Source: Isoetes taiwanensis
Lineage: Eukaryota > Streptophyta > Lycopodiopsida > Isoetales > Isoetaceae
Direction: 5' to 3'
NCBI GenBank assembly: GCA_021234155.1
Contig: JAJEKV010000021.1
Span: 13,331,760 to 13,395,759, forward strand
Length of the DNA: 64,000 nt
Part shown: positions 46,556 through 58,393 of the stretch, in pieces
How positions within the stretch are numbered: position 1 is the stretch's first letter
How the letters are laid out: the number at the start of each line of letters is the position of its first letter
Position numbers and translations under genes: made by a program
Notes under the pieces: model-generated
Database searches by the model: none
Told to the model about the DNA's origin: nothing
Seen by the model: the letters and a program-made list of their open reading frames with translations, nothing else

Positions 46556-47743
46556 ATGGCTGCCACCGACCTACTTGTATGATATCAGGATGGACAACAT
46601 TGGGATCCGCAAGTGCCCTTCGACCTGTTACGGCCCTTCCTATGTCAGCGCCTTGACCTCATCACTAATATGCAGCGGCACCCAGATTATGCCGGATTTC
46701 TAGAGTTTTATACAGAGGAGATGCTTCCTCTGTGTATTCCTCTTGGGGAGCCTCCCCAGTTGTATCTAGAACGGGAGGTAGTTCGAGATATGCTAGGAGG
46801 TGACACCCACGCATATGATGTGCTAAAGGGTAAGCTTAGATGGGGCAAGCACCTGCGTGCAGCATCAGGAGCGACAATATCTTGAGGTCGCCTTTGCCCT
46901 AGCCAGTACGTTGAGGATGAGACATTGCCGGCAGAGAAAGGCAAACTTCCTGAGTCTTCCGAGGAGGAAGACGATGAGCATATCGGCATGGGTGACTTCA
47001 CCCGTTGGAAGCAGCTGGCAGAGGAGATGCCACCACGTCGGGAACAAGCTGCACGCTTGTCAGGGCTAGACGCCCTTCCAGTTGTGTATCACCAAGGGCA
47101 AGAGTATCTTCTCTTGGATGATATCATCTGGACCTATCACATGGTGGCCGGGTTTAAGCGCCGGTGCAAGGACCATGTACTCTATGAATTAGCGGAGTAT
47201 GGTATGGATGACTTCATCGACTTCGCTCCTATTGAGCTTCATCAGGAGGTGCAGCAGTTACTCCAATTCCACCAGGAGACCATTGAGCCAGCTGAGACTT
47301 TGTTACGACTTCGGGAACTGGTGATGCAGGATCCGCCATCTCAGCCTTCATCGGATGCCTTTACCGCTATGGGGCCTCATGTCCCAAACATTAATATGGT
47401 CGAAGTTCCCTCTGATGCGGAAGAGGAGGGAGAGGATTTATACCATAATCCTACTCATTTGAAGGAGGAGCAGGAGGAACTCAAGGAGGAAGAAGTCCCT
47501 ATGGACTTGGATAAGGAAGTTGCCACGTCGGAGACCCCACAAGGGAAGCTATTGGGGAATCACCTTACTCGCTTCTTCCTATCAGCTTTTCGGCAGGGGC
47601 AAGAGGCCGAGGCTTCATGGTGGACCCTCCGTGCTCTTTCCACATTGGCAGGGCACAAGAAGCTTTCCTATCGTACGCTTACTTACGTACTCGTACGATG
47701 GGATCTTGCCTGGCCTTGGGGCAGGATATTGCACCTTGGATGA
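46556..47743 (+). pseudogene. Accessory frame D: acidic protein, unknown family
   Basis: One frame runs from ATG 46556 to 47743, interrupted only by TGA at 46580-46582 and 46883-46885. Seen: DLLRPFLCQRLDLITNMQRH; an acidic stretch ESSEEEDDEH (about 46950); a helical central part with YHQGQEYLLLDDIIWTYHMV; a second strongly acidic run (DAEEEGEDLY ... EEQEELKEEEVPMDLDKE, about 47415-47515); then LTRFFLSAFRQGQEAEASWW. After about 47700 a different frame stays open to 47936 (ETPYGGPIGCCL, then a PPPPPP run). I do not recognise it. Acidic runs are common in histone-binding proteins, but this is composition, not homology. Confidence 0.5.
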
Positions 47744-48055
47744 GTATGAAACTCCTTACGGTGGCCCCATTGGCTGTTGCCTATCCACCAGAGTTCCCTC
47801 CATTGTAGCTGCCACAGTAGACCTAGGGGTGACTTTGTTACGACATCGACCGCCGCCACCACCTCCTCGGCCTGGGACCCAGTTCATAGACAATTGTATT
47901 ACACATTTTGTATTCTGTATAGTTGTAAAATTTTAACCTGGATGTGTTTTTTTTATGAATTATGATTAGCATATCAATGAATACAATTAAATTAGTCTTA
48001 TCCATGATACTTCCTTGTATCTATTCGAGTTTCAAGTATAAGGAACTGTTCCACA

Positions 48056-48550
48056 TTGTATGCTCATTCTTGCCGTTTTGTAGAATATGACCTCGCTGAG
48101 TTTGAGGAAAGGATCACAAATGAGATCCGAAGGGACGATCCAGGGCCTCTAGAACAGGACTATGGCCAACGGTACGGGGAGTACCCCGAGCGGGATGGTA
48201 ATGATTACGAGGTGGGGGACCCTGCAGTAGAGCCAGGAGAGCTCTATGATCCAGAAAAGGGGTTGGAAGTAGTTAACATTCTCAGGGAACGAGCCTTTCA
48301 AGACTTGCAGCAAACTCTTCGGCGCACATGGGACTATTGGGACATGACAAGGCACGAAGCTTTTGAGGATGCCAACGATCACTTGTGGCAGATTTTCTAT
48401 GCACTAAGGAGGTTCTTTAATCTCCTTATCATCAACCCAACGCTAGACTACCAACCTGTTATCGTCCAGGCCTGGGCGCGTTACAAGCTAGTCAGGGCTG
48501 TACGTGAAAGTGTTCGCTATTCTATCTTGTACCCATTTGCGAACCCCTAG
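48056..48550 (+). pseudogene. Accessory frame E: helical protein, unknown family
   Basis: Open for 165 codons with no ATG at its start. The coding part probably begins after the acceptor-like CCGTTTTGTAG at about 48085, reading YDLAEFEERITNEIRRDDPG. It is acidic at first, then helix-forming and Trp/Phe-rich (RRTWDYWDMTRHEAF, DHLWQIFYALRRFFNLLI) and ends ILYPFANP. It has no internal stop. No family is recognised. It may be a downstream exon of frame D. Confidence 0.45.
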
Positions 48551-49186
48551 GCCCGGTCCCCTCAGTTTTGTTTTTTTTTATGTTATGTATGAGTTGAAGA
48601 AAGGTCCAATGTATAATACCTGTCCTTGTATTATCCTATATTATAATGTTTTGGTGTGTTGAATCCAGCCCTAAATCGAAGGGTGAGGATTTGATTGATT
48701 TAATTGAACGATTGAGATTCAACATAAAAAAGGGCCATGTTAAAGCTGAAAGGTAAAAGAGCAGAGGACCGGGTGGGCGTGGATCAATGCATGGCATCGG
48801 TGTGGAGTAGAGCAGGGCATGGATCAGAGCAGCACAGAGACATGGTTCAGCTGATCAAGATCTCTTTTTTAATGGTCGAAACAAGCCCCCTTTTCTCCCC
48901 TTTTTTTTTCCATCGGTCGGAGTACAGGACATCAACTCTTCTTACCGTTAGAGTTGCTCCATTGGTGGCCTGATGCAGTACACATCGACACTCGGAAAAC
49001 CGTTTTTTTTTTTGTTATCAGAGGGCAAAGCCGTGTGATAGCGCACCGAATGCAGGGTGAAAGGAGGTTCGATTTGCAGAAGCTCAGTCTCTGTGAAGAA
49101 GCTAAGAGACAGCCACTTGATATGGATCTAGGATTGGTTCTCCTGCCCAAAAACTGCTGGTAGATATTCAGACATATAACTCTGGT
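48551..49186. other. Non-coding part of the chromovirus internal region
   Basis: Short frames only. It reads like leader or UTR sequence with T runs (48840-49015). Nothing recognised. Confidence 0.4.
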
Positions 49187-49629
49187 GTTTTAGCTATGCC
49201 GAAATGGTTTTTCTTTGTGGCAAGAATAATAAGGGCGTAATATACAGATATGAACCTTTGTTGATTTCTGGTTGCTTATTTACTGCCTCTGGTAATGTGG
49301 AGCAGCGGATTTTGCTTGATTCCGTGAGGCAAGAAGAAAATGGTCCCCTGTTGCCTTGACATCTGCAACTTCTGCCACCTCTACCTACATTGCGTGCTAT
49401 GAGAGATGAATCTGCTACAGGTGCCTCAGAATTTACTAAGGATTCAGACATAAATGTTAGCTCATTCACATTGGCAGAGCCTCTAGATTTGCCAAGGTTA
49501 GATGCACATGCTGTTCTGACTGATTCTCAGATGATTTTGAAAAATTTGGAGTATGTTTTTATGAACAGATTAGGATTTGGAATTTTCACTCACGCAAATT
49601 ACCACAACATGCATAGGAGATTAAGATGA
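49187..49629 (+). pseudogene. Exon-like captured fragment inside the chromovirus
   Basis: After an acceptor-like GGTGTTTTAG the frame reads VFLCGKNNKGVIYRYEPLL and SGCLFTASGNVEQRILLDS, a TGA near 49358-49360, then LRAMRDESATGASEF and FTLAEPLDLPRLDAHAVLTD, to a TGA at 49627-49629. It is protein-like over about 140 codons with one stop and low complexity absent. I do not recognise the family. It is probably transduced host sequence. Confidence 0.35.
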
Positions 49630-51429
49630 ACAAAGAGGTATATTTCTCTGGGAAAATTTCACCCTTCTTTTTGTTTACAAGATGAGAAGAGTATAATCAG
49701 CATTTCTTACAGTACCACAAAGATATGATATGCAGAGTCTGTCGTAGTTGTCTGCAAATGCAAATGACCATTTTGTTTTCCCCACTGGAGCAATTCGTTC
49801 TTTTATTTTTTGTATCTATATACCATCTTCACAGAAGAACATATAGTGGTTAAGAGCAGGCTTTTTAGATATAAATTGATCAGCTATATGGGTATCCTTC
49901 TTGTGCAGATCTTTGCCATCATAATTGACATTTGGTTTTGAATCTAAATCCTAGATATTGTTGGCTCACAGAAGAGTTTCATCACTTGCTTGTGGGTTCA
50001 AAAGGACACGGTACCTCTGTCTCTAAAGCATTGTTTATTATTTCGTTAGTACCTGCACAGATTCAAGATAAAAGCTATCTCCATTATTCTCAATCCAAAA
50101 AGAGTTGATTTCAATATGATCTCTAAGCATTTCTTCCCTATGTTCACACTATTTTCATTTCATTTCTACACTATTTTTCAGCTCTAAATCAATTTAGATT
50201 AGCCGGTTGCCTTTCTATTAATATAAATCTCTTCTTCCCTATGTTTATTTTAAATTGAATGCTATATCTTCTTTCGATTTTGAGATGCACAATTAATATC
50301 TTGACTGGGACAGTTTAAACCTAGGAAAAGATTGAGACATGTTAAGTGTGTGCCGATGGATATCCATAGAACTGTACGATTGCTTGAGACCCGGTTTGCA
50401 ATGCTATAGAAGCCACATGGATAAAGAAATCTACAGAACTATGTTCTTGCATGTTGTATTTTGCCACTTGACAAGTAATGATTTTTTTTTTGCATAAACA
50501 TGCTAACCTTTCCATTGCATACAACAATTCTTGCAGGAACAACATGGCATAGCAACAGAGATGGACTTATAAGTTTACTAATGTTCTAGGGCATGCATAC
50601 TTTTCGCTGCATGTAGCGATTCTTGCATGAACAATATGGCATAGAGCATCCACTTATGGGCGACTCACATGGAGAAATATCGTTGGGCCAACTGAAAACT
50701 GGCTGACCCAGTGTTGAAAACTAAAATCTCAACCCTGTTCAAGAGCTTCAGCTGTCGTGTCGTCCATGGTGCGTTGTAGGGAGGAAAGCAATCAGCATCT
50801 GAATGTAGCCCCTGTGCTCTGAATGTAGCCCCTGTGTTGAAGCAGCAAGGGAAAAAAAATCTCATGTGAGTCTCACATTAGTTCATGGCAATATTTAGAT
50901 TGCATAGTAATATTTAGATTGAGAGGTTTTATTTCAATGAGATTATGCTTTTTTGTGGTCTCAAATATGTATGAACTTGGGTGTCACATCCATAGTCCGA
51001 AGAATTCTCTTAGCAATGTAATAGTAAATTACATGATACATTGAATCTAAAGGAAGGACCCATTACAATTATCTTGAGTTTATAAATGCCCCTTATGCTC
51101 CACTACTTTGTCCAGTGAATGCAAATGAATTAACATCGCGTGAAGTGTGAATCGCAAGCTATGCATTATCACAAGCTACGCAAAATCTATTTTAAGTCTA
51201 TTATACAATGTTCAAACCAACAGTTGCCCGACTAATGGTGCACCATTACTAGTATCACTTAAAGTTTTATCACTACCACTGTACTGAACTTAATGTAACG
51301 GCTGTTTTCACTTGTAATATAGATCCTTGTTATTGTACTCTTTTATGTATTCTCTCTCTCTATACCATACGAAATGATCTTCTTTGGGAGACTTGATATT
51401 ACTATAACTCTGCTTATACCTTTTTATAC
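49630..51429. other. Non-coding part of the chromovirus internal region
   Basis: No open frame of note. It ends in the acceptor-like TATACTCAATATAG at 51439 just before the gag frame, compatible with 44474-51439 being spliced out for Gag-Pol expression. Confidence 0.4.
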
Positions 51430-51439
51430 TCAATATAGA

Positions 51440-52447
51440 CGGTGCACGCAACGCCGCCTGGCAGACACCCTCAAATGCCAGTAGACTAACACCTGAGCAG
51501 GAACTTCTATTGATGAAGAGACAATTAGTCGAGTTACAAGCTTATGTGTTACACGCCAACCCACCACAGCATGTGTAGGAGGATGGACCAGAGCTATCTC
51601 CCTTACCGCCAAGTCCCCCTCCACAGCAGCCACCTGCACCTGAAACCAACACTGTACCTGCGCAGAGGAGACCCCGCTCCAAACGGCATCGAAGTTCCTC
51701 TAGGGACAATGCCACCTCCTCCCAATCAGCCACTTCTGAGTCCTCTGAGTCGTCTGGATCATCGGGAGACCATGCAAAGCGCCGGGACAAAGAGTACCGT
51801 AAGACGGTTGATACGGCCATAACCAGTATATGGAAAAACAGGAAATTGGCCCAGTTTGATGGGAAATCTAGAGGCGGGCTGAACGCAGAGTCCTGGTTGG
51901 ACGAGATGAAGGAGTTTGGTAAATCCTATGGCATGACAGAGAAGGATACAGGAAAGGTTGCCACCACAAACCTTACAGGAGCTGCCCGTATTTGGTGGAA
52001 GGGCTATGCCAGAGCCAAGCATCTGGATAGAAGCAGATGTAAATTCCGAAAGTTCACCAAAGCTTTATGTGTTGGCATTTGTGCGCACAAATGCCAACAG
52101 ATCCAGACCTTTTACAGGTTAGAGCAGAAGGGTATGACAGTTCAGGCCTACACTGATGAATTCATACGCTTGAGGCTGTATGTACCAGGAATGAATGAAA
52201 AGAGGGCGGTGGAGGGCTATATTGAAGGGTTGGCCCCATCAATTAAACGAATGGTTAAGGCCATAGACCCGAGATCAGTTGCAGAGGCTGAGGCTAAGGC
52301 ATTGAGCCTTGAGGAGGAAACCAGTACCCGCGTCCTGCCCCTTACTCGCAGCCACGGCCGTCCACACCTTACAAACCCCGGTCACCAAGTCCAGGGCCCT
52401 GTCAGCAGAACTCTTATGGCCGCCAGGAAAAGAAAGTCACCTTCAAC
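51440..52447 (+). pseudogene. Chromovirus gag, frameshifted
   Basis: Frame open from about 51440 (RLTPEQELLLMKRQLVELQA), TAG at 51576-51578, then a Pro-rich and Ser-rich linker, and from 51846 a retrotransposon Gag domain (WLDEMKEFGKSYGM ... GAARIWWKGYARA ... FYRLEQKGMTVQAYTDEF ... YIEGLAPSIKRMV). A one-base shift near 52315 moves the tail ([20 protein letters not shown], then [13 protein letters not shown]) into the pol frame. Gag and Pol therefore formed one continuous frame before this indel, as in many chromoviruses. The first in-frame ATG is at 51500-51502. Confidence 0.88.
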
Positions 52448-54934
52448 ATGTCCGACAAACCGAACAATGTCAGTAAGGAAGTTCGGAACCTCTTACAGTC
52501 TATTCCCAAAGAGGCTCGAGAACAGCTCCGCCGTGATAAGGCATGTTACAGGTGTATGCGGCCCGGGCACTTCATGCAGAGCTGCCCTTATGTCACACAG
52601 ACCGCACAGCTGGCCATGGCCGACCTCGATTGGGACGATCTCGAGTCGACACTACCTGTCGAGGAGGAGGCTCCCGAATACATTCACGGCGAGTCCCATA
52701 TGCTTGCAGCCATTGAAACCGGCAATGCTGAAAGTCAGCCTGTCGTTATTTCCACCATAGGTCAAGTAGACAGCAAACCTTTTATAATTCTGATGGATAC
52801 GGGTAGTACCCATAATTTTGCTTCTCCTAGAATGGCCCAGGTATTGCGGCTTGAAACTTTGAGATCCCGACCGAAGCCTGTCACTTTAGCCAGTGGTAAG
52901 ATCAGACACACTCATGGTCGTCGCATTAACCTTAAGATGCAGTTGCCAGGTGCACCAGTTGCCTTGGGTGCCGAGATAATGGATATTGGCAAATATGATC
53001 TGATTGTTGGTATGGAATTCTTGGCATCTGCAAAAGCCAATATAGACTGCAAGAAACGGGAAGTTACCTTCAACGCCGCTAACGGAGCTCGCGTGACTAT
53101 AAAAGGTGACTCCTTAAACTCCATTATGCAGTCTATCACCATCAGGCAGTTAGATAAGGCTATACGTAAAGATAAGTTGCTTTGCATTATTAGACTTGCC
53201 TCCATTGAGTCAGATGCCAAGCAGAAGCAAGTAGTTGATACCTTGCCAGAAGGGATTGCCAATCTTCTCCGAGAGTTTAGCGATCTTTTTCCAGATGAGA
53301 TCCAGAAGCTTCCTCCTTTTAGAGGAGTAGAATGTGAGATAGCTTTGGAACCAGGTACTAAGCCTACCAGTAAGGCCCCGTACCGTATGAGTCCCCCTAA
53401 GTTGGCAGAGCTTAAGAAGCAACTTCAGGAGTTATTAAACCTAGGTTTCATTCGGTCTAGTGTTTCGCCTTTTGGCGCTCCTATCCTTTTTGTTAAGAAA
53501 AAGGATGGCTCCTTGAGGATGTGTATTGACTACAGGCAGCTCAATAAGCATACCATCAAGAATCGCTACGCTTTGCCGAGGGCAGACGATCTAATGGACC
53601 AGTTGCAAGGGGCCAAGCATTTCTCAAAGATTGATTTACGCTCCGGATATCATCAAATAAGGATTAAGGAGGAGGACATTCATAAATCTGCCTTTCGCAC
53701 TAGATATGGGCATTATGAGTTTATCGTTATGCCTTTTGGATTAACTAATGCCCCCGCAACATTTATGCGGTTAATGAATGATGTCTTCCGACAATACTTG
53801 GATGATTTTGTTGTTATTTTCTTTTACGACATTTTCATCTATAGTAAGACCCTGGAGGAGCATGAGAAACATATTCGGTTGGCCCTAGAAAAGCTAAGAC
53901 GCTATCAGGTCTTCGCAAAGTTCTCTAAATGCAAGTTTGCCACTCCCAAGGTGGATTATTTGGGACATATCATTTCAGCAGAGGGCATTGCTACAGATCC
54001 AGCAAAGATAGAGGCAGTAAGGGATTGGCCTATTCCAGGTAATGTTTCAGAAGTCCGGTGTTTCTTAGGACTAGCAGGATATTATCGGAAATTTGTTAAG
54101 GATTTTGCAAAGATTGCCGCACCTCTTACTGATCTCACAAAGCACGAGAAGGTGAAGGATTGGATTGAACATTGGAAAGCAAAAGTCCAGGTGGGTTTCC
54201 AGCAGCTTAAGGATGCTTTAACGTCAGCACCAGTCCTCACATTGCCCGATCCTGAAAAGGATAAATTAGTAGCAACGGATGCCAGTAAAATTGCTACCGG
54301 TGGAGTCCTAATGCAGGAGGGGAGGGTTATTGCCTATGATTCAAAGAAAATGAACGAGACGGAGCAGCGATACCCTACCCATGATCAGGAATTGTTAGCC
54401 GTTGTCCGTGCTCTGCGGATATGGAGACACTACCTTTTTGGTAGAAGATTCCAGCTGGATACGGATCATCAGAGTCTCCGTTACTTATCCACCCAGCCAA
54501 ATCTCAATCGCCGTCAGAGAAGATGGATGGAATTTCTGGAGGAGTATGACTTTGAGATTATGTATAAGCCTAGGAAACACAATGTGGTTGCAGATGCATT
54601 GTCACGCCATCCCTTGGTAACCCGAACCCATTGTAATGCAATTTCTACACTCACCAGTGAGTTTGGGAAACAGATAGAACAGACCTTGGCCACGGATCCC
54701 GAGTTCCGTGAAGTTTGGGATAGTTTGGCTAAGGAAGCTCGCACAGACAAAGAGCGTGAAGCTTTCCGTTCGTATAAGAAAGAAGGCAACTTGTTATATT
54801 ACAAGGATAAGTTGTGTGTACCTGAGACTTCAGCAGTACGTAAGCTCATTCTCCATGACACGCACAACAGCCCTATAGCTGGACATGCAGGTTTTATGAA
54901 GACCTACTTTAAGATCCGCTCCAGTTATTTTTGA
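52448..54934 (+). pseudogene. Chromovirus pol: knuckle, protease, RT, RNase H, integrase zinc region
   Basis: One frame of 828 codons. Seen in order: CCHC knuckle [15 protein letters not shown] (about residue 34); protease [10 protein letters not shown] (about 115); RT from about 300 ([45 protein letters not shown]); RNase [16 protein letters not shown] and DHQSLRYL; integrase HHCC start ([13 protein letters not shown]). Odd: the RT catalytic tetrad, normally Y-x-D-D, reads FFYD at 53819-53830; the first catalytic Asp is Tyr (TAC), one base from GAC. The frame ends at TGA 54932-54934, where the family has Trp. The RT is predicted inactive. Confidence 0.95.
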
Positions 54935-56159
54935 CCTTCGATGAAGAAGGACATTGCCAGGTACATTAAGCAGTGTCAAGTGTGTCAACAAACCAAGGCT
55001 GAGCAATTAAGGATTCCAGGAGAGTTGCAGCCGTTGGACGTGCCCAATGCTAAGTGGGAAGTGATAGCCATGGACTTCATTGTGGGCCTTCCACGTACTC
55101 TCCGTGGATATGATGCATTGATGGTAGTGGTCGACAAATTGTCGAAAATGGCTCATTTCTTGCCATGTCGTACCACGGATACAGCCTTCGATACCGCTCT
55201 GCTATTTGCAAAGGAGATCTTCCGGTTGCACGGAATGCCACGAGTTATTGTATCCGACAGGGATCCCAAATTCGTAAGTGCATTCTGGAAAGATTTCTTT
55301 GCCACCATCCAGACCAAGCTTGCTATGAGTACGGCATATCATCCTCAGACGGATGGTCAGACAGAGTGTACCAATCGCATTATAGAAGATACGCTACGCA
55401 GTTATGTGTGGAGTAAGCAATCACAATGGGCTGACTATATTTATCTGGTCGAGTTTGCCTATAACAGTATGAAACAGGAGTCTTCCAGAATGTCTCCCTT
55501 CATGATAAATTATGGTTACCAATGCCTTACTCCTGACACATGGCATAATCCCGTTTCTAAGGTGGAGGTTTCTCAGCAACTCCTCTTGGAAATGCAAGCT
55601 TTGGTTGAAGAAGTTCGTGGTTACCTATTCACGCAGTCGTCAGAAGAGTGTAGCAGATAAGCACAGAACCCCACGAGTTTTCCAGGTGGGTGAATCGGTC
55701 TGGCTTAAGATTAAGGTAAAACAAGCCAAGCTTAAAATTGGTAACTGCAAAAGGTTGGCACCCAGATAGGCTGGGCCGTTCAAGATCACTGAACGTGTTG
55801 GGGAACAAGCATATCGCCTGGAATTGCCACCCCGCTTGAAGATCCACAAGGTCTTTCATGTGAGTCTTCTCAAGCAGCACACCCCAGATCCAGAGGAGAT
55901 CTTGGATACACCCACCTTACTTGAAATGACAGAAGAGCATTTAGATATAGTGCATGAAGCTCTTCTTGATCGAGCATATAAGCAGACCAGGAGGACCCAA
56001 ATGCTGCAATACTTGGTCAAGTGGAAACACTTGCCAGTTGAGGATGCTACGTGGGTAATGAAAGTAGACCTTGAGAAGCACTATCCGGACTTCATGCGCG
56101 AATCTCAAGGCCGCACCATCAACGATGCTATCAACCCCGCTTCCGGCGGTAAGCTTTAA
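54935..56159 (+). pseudogene. Chromovirus integrase core and chromodomain
   Basis: Continues pol past the TGA: CQVCQQTK zinc ligands; core Asp in AMDFIVGLP, Asp in VSDRDPKF and Glu in TNRIIEDTLRSY (D,D,E all present) to about 55630. Then a frameshift, GPY/F-like QVGESVWLKI ... AGPFKI with a TAG at 55767-55769, HKVFHVSLLKQH, and a C-terminal chromodomain (about 55950-56110) with LQYLVKWKHLPVEDATWV. Known: such chromodomains bind histone H3 tails and can direct integration to heterochromatin. The usual aromatic-cage residues were not checked one by one. Confidence 0.92.
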
Positions 56160-56784
56160 GGCTTGATTCGCCGAGGATCATGCACTAGAGGGGTAGATGC
56201 ATCGTACTTTATAATAATTACCAATGATGGGATCACCTTCGTGTTCCCTAGGACGGGGTGTACTGTCAATGTAGACATGACCGCGAACTGCCTGAAAAGC
56301 ATGTATTTGATAGGCCGCATTCATCTTGGCTATAATAGGAACTTGACCATTCCTTACGCCGCAATGAATTGCGAACCATAGGCATGATAAGTTCCCTTGT
56401 AGATAGGGTTTTCTTTTAGTTATTATAGGGGGTGGTCCCTTCAACCACAATCTAATTATATTATTCATATACACTGATATATTGACATGTGCAGGCCAGC
56501 GAGCAGTACGTGACCTGCCCATGTATAGAGGGTTGCTGATGACCCGACTTCTCCCGTTTTACGTTGTCTACCAGTCTTGTTCTTTTGTTACTCTGATGTG
56601 ATATTGGACTTCGGTCCTTGGACTATTTTCTTATCATGATCATGTGAAATGCACCCCGGTGCTTAAACTGTTTTAGACTTTAAAGATTTCCATGTATTAT
56701 CTTCGGAAATAAGGAATTACCTATCTTCGTAATATAATTTTCTATTGTTGTATCTAACCCAATGCTGAGGACAGCATTATTTCT
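56160..56784. other. Chromovirus 3' untranslated region
   Basis: Non-coding between the chromodomain stop and the polypurine tract. No extra gene is seen. Confidence 0.6.
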
Positions 56785-56797
56785 AAGGGGGGGAGAA
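56785..56797 (+). other. Chromovirus polypurine tract
   Basis: AAGGGGGGGAGAA directly before the 3' LTR; second-strand primer site. Confidence 0.9.
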
Positions 56798-58388
56798 TGT
56801 GACGTTCCATGTATTTATACGGGATATGTATAAATAATATACGGACACGTCACCAGTAAAGGTACGCCATCATGGGGTATTTTGACATTGACTTAAAAGG
56901 GATTAATTTAGCTATGCTAAATTAAACCATTAAAGGATAATTATCCAACTAATTGAATTGGACTAATTGGCTATTTAGGGGAGCGCCACCTGGCCTAATT
57001 CGATTGGCCAGCATGGGGACTTCCAAATTGGGTCACCAACTTGACCCCTAGCCCTGATTGACTCCCAAAAATCGTTCCAGAGGAGCAGGAGCTGAGCGTC
57101 CACCTTGCCAAGCACCTTTACCTGTGTAGCCAGAGCTGAGCGCCAAGTCCAGGGAAGATGGAAGCACCAAATGACAACGGATCCAGCAGGAACTCAGGTG
57201 GGTGGTTAGTATAGCTTGAGAATTCTAGGGTAACGCCCCTGTTGGGCACTTTCTGTGTTGTTTCGTCTGTTCTCTCTGTGCATTACTTGTAGGAACTAAC
57301 CCTTGATTGTAAAGGTGAGTTCTTTTTATTTCTGATTCTGGTCTTGCTCTTAAATGATGGATTGATAGTTCTTTGCATAGTATTACTCTGGAAATGGGGG
57401 AATTAAGGGGGATAGAGACCTCTGAGCCATGGTAGTAGTATACTCCTAGGTTGATCCCTGTATTTCCCATTTGATGCGGCCTGTGCACAAGAGACCACCG
57501 AGTCGTGGATACTATGGAATTGCTTAGCACCAAATAAGGGACGCAGTGGTGAAGTGGGGGTAGGGTCTTGCATGAACCTAAAAGGCTCCTGAGACTCCTA
57601 CAGTGGGCTAGGCCTGATAGCCGGTCACGTAGAGGGCCGGGTATGGGTCTGACACTCCCTGGGTGTAGAGGTGTGATCCGTATGGAGCATCTTGCACTTT
57701 GAGTAGATTTAGGGTGAGTAAAGTCTGCACGGATGCGGGGGTCGCTGATGCGGCACGATTCTCTAGCTCACCCATGGAACCACCTTGTGATCCCGGAAGG
57801 GGACGCTTTCCCCGACTGCCTCATCTGGACGGGGCTTCATGAACCCTGTAGTAGGCTCGAAGGGTGATACCTTGAGTCTCTACGTGTATCCGGAAGGCTA
57901 TAGTGACGCCATAGCATGATTGGACTCATCTGCAAAGTGTGCACAGGAGGGGCGGATGGAGTGGACAACCCTAGCCGATGTTCTATGCCCAACGCCATGT
58001 CAAGATTAGGTCTGGCTGATCTCTTGAGACCTAGCCGTCGATCGATCCTCACCGAGTCCGAAGGGGTAGAACCATGGGTTTGGGTGTTTTCCTTAGTATT
58101 AAATGCATATTCTTTGTTGTTGTCACTTGGATGGATGTGCCACCCCTCGTGGTGGTAAATTATGATATGATTATGCTGTGTGCTAACCTTGTATTCACGC
58201 TTCCGCGACGTAGGAGCCCCATTGAAGGCGTGGGCCGAATGACCCCTCTGTGTCCTTCACTTGAGCATCTTCTTATAGATGGCCCGAGTTAGACGGAGGG
58301 CCCTACTCATGGTGAGTTGGTTGCCATGGGAGGGGAAAGTCCCCGTGTGTATACGTCCGAGTGTCGTATATGTTCAGGGAGCGTCACA
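56798..58388 (+). repeat. Chromovirus 3' LTR (1591 bp)
   Basis: Near-identical to the 5' LTR, with scattered substitutions and small indels (for example around 57716-57830 and 57880-57900). Confidence 0.95.
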
Positions 58389-58393
58389 ACTAT

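Larger units (their letters stand above)
42871..58388 (+). mobile_element. Complete Ty3/gypsy chromovirus (15.5 kb) with extra H3-containing region
   Basis: Seen: LTRs 42871-44460 and 56798-58388, both TGTGACG...CGTCACA; perfect 5-bp target duplication ACTAT (42866-42870 and 58389-58393); PBS at 44462; polypurine tract at 56785-56797; gag, protease, RT, RNase H, integrase and chromodomain in gypsy order at 51430-56159. Known: a C-terminal chromodomain after integrase marks the chromovirus clade. Odd: about 7 kb between PBS and gag carries a histone H3-fold reading frame, two other unrecognised frames and an exon-like fragment. The LTRs differ at twenty or more positions by eye and the coding frames have several breaks, so insertion is not very recent. 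Confidence 0.95.
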
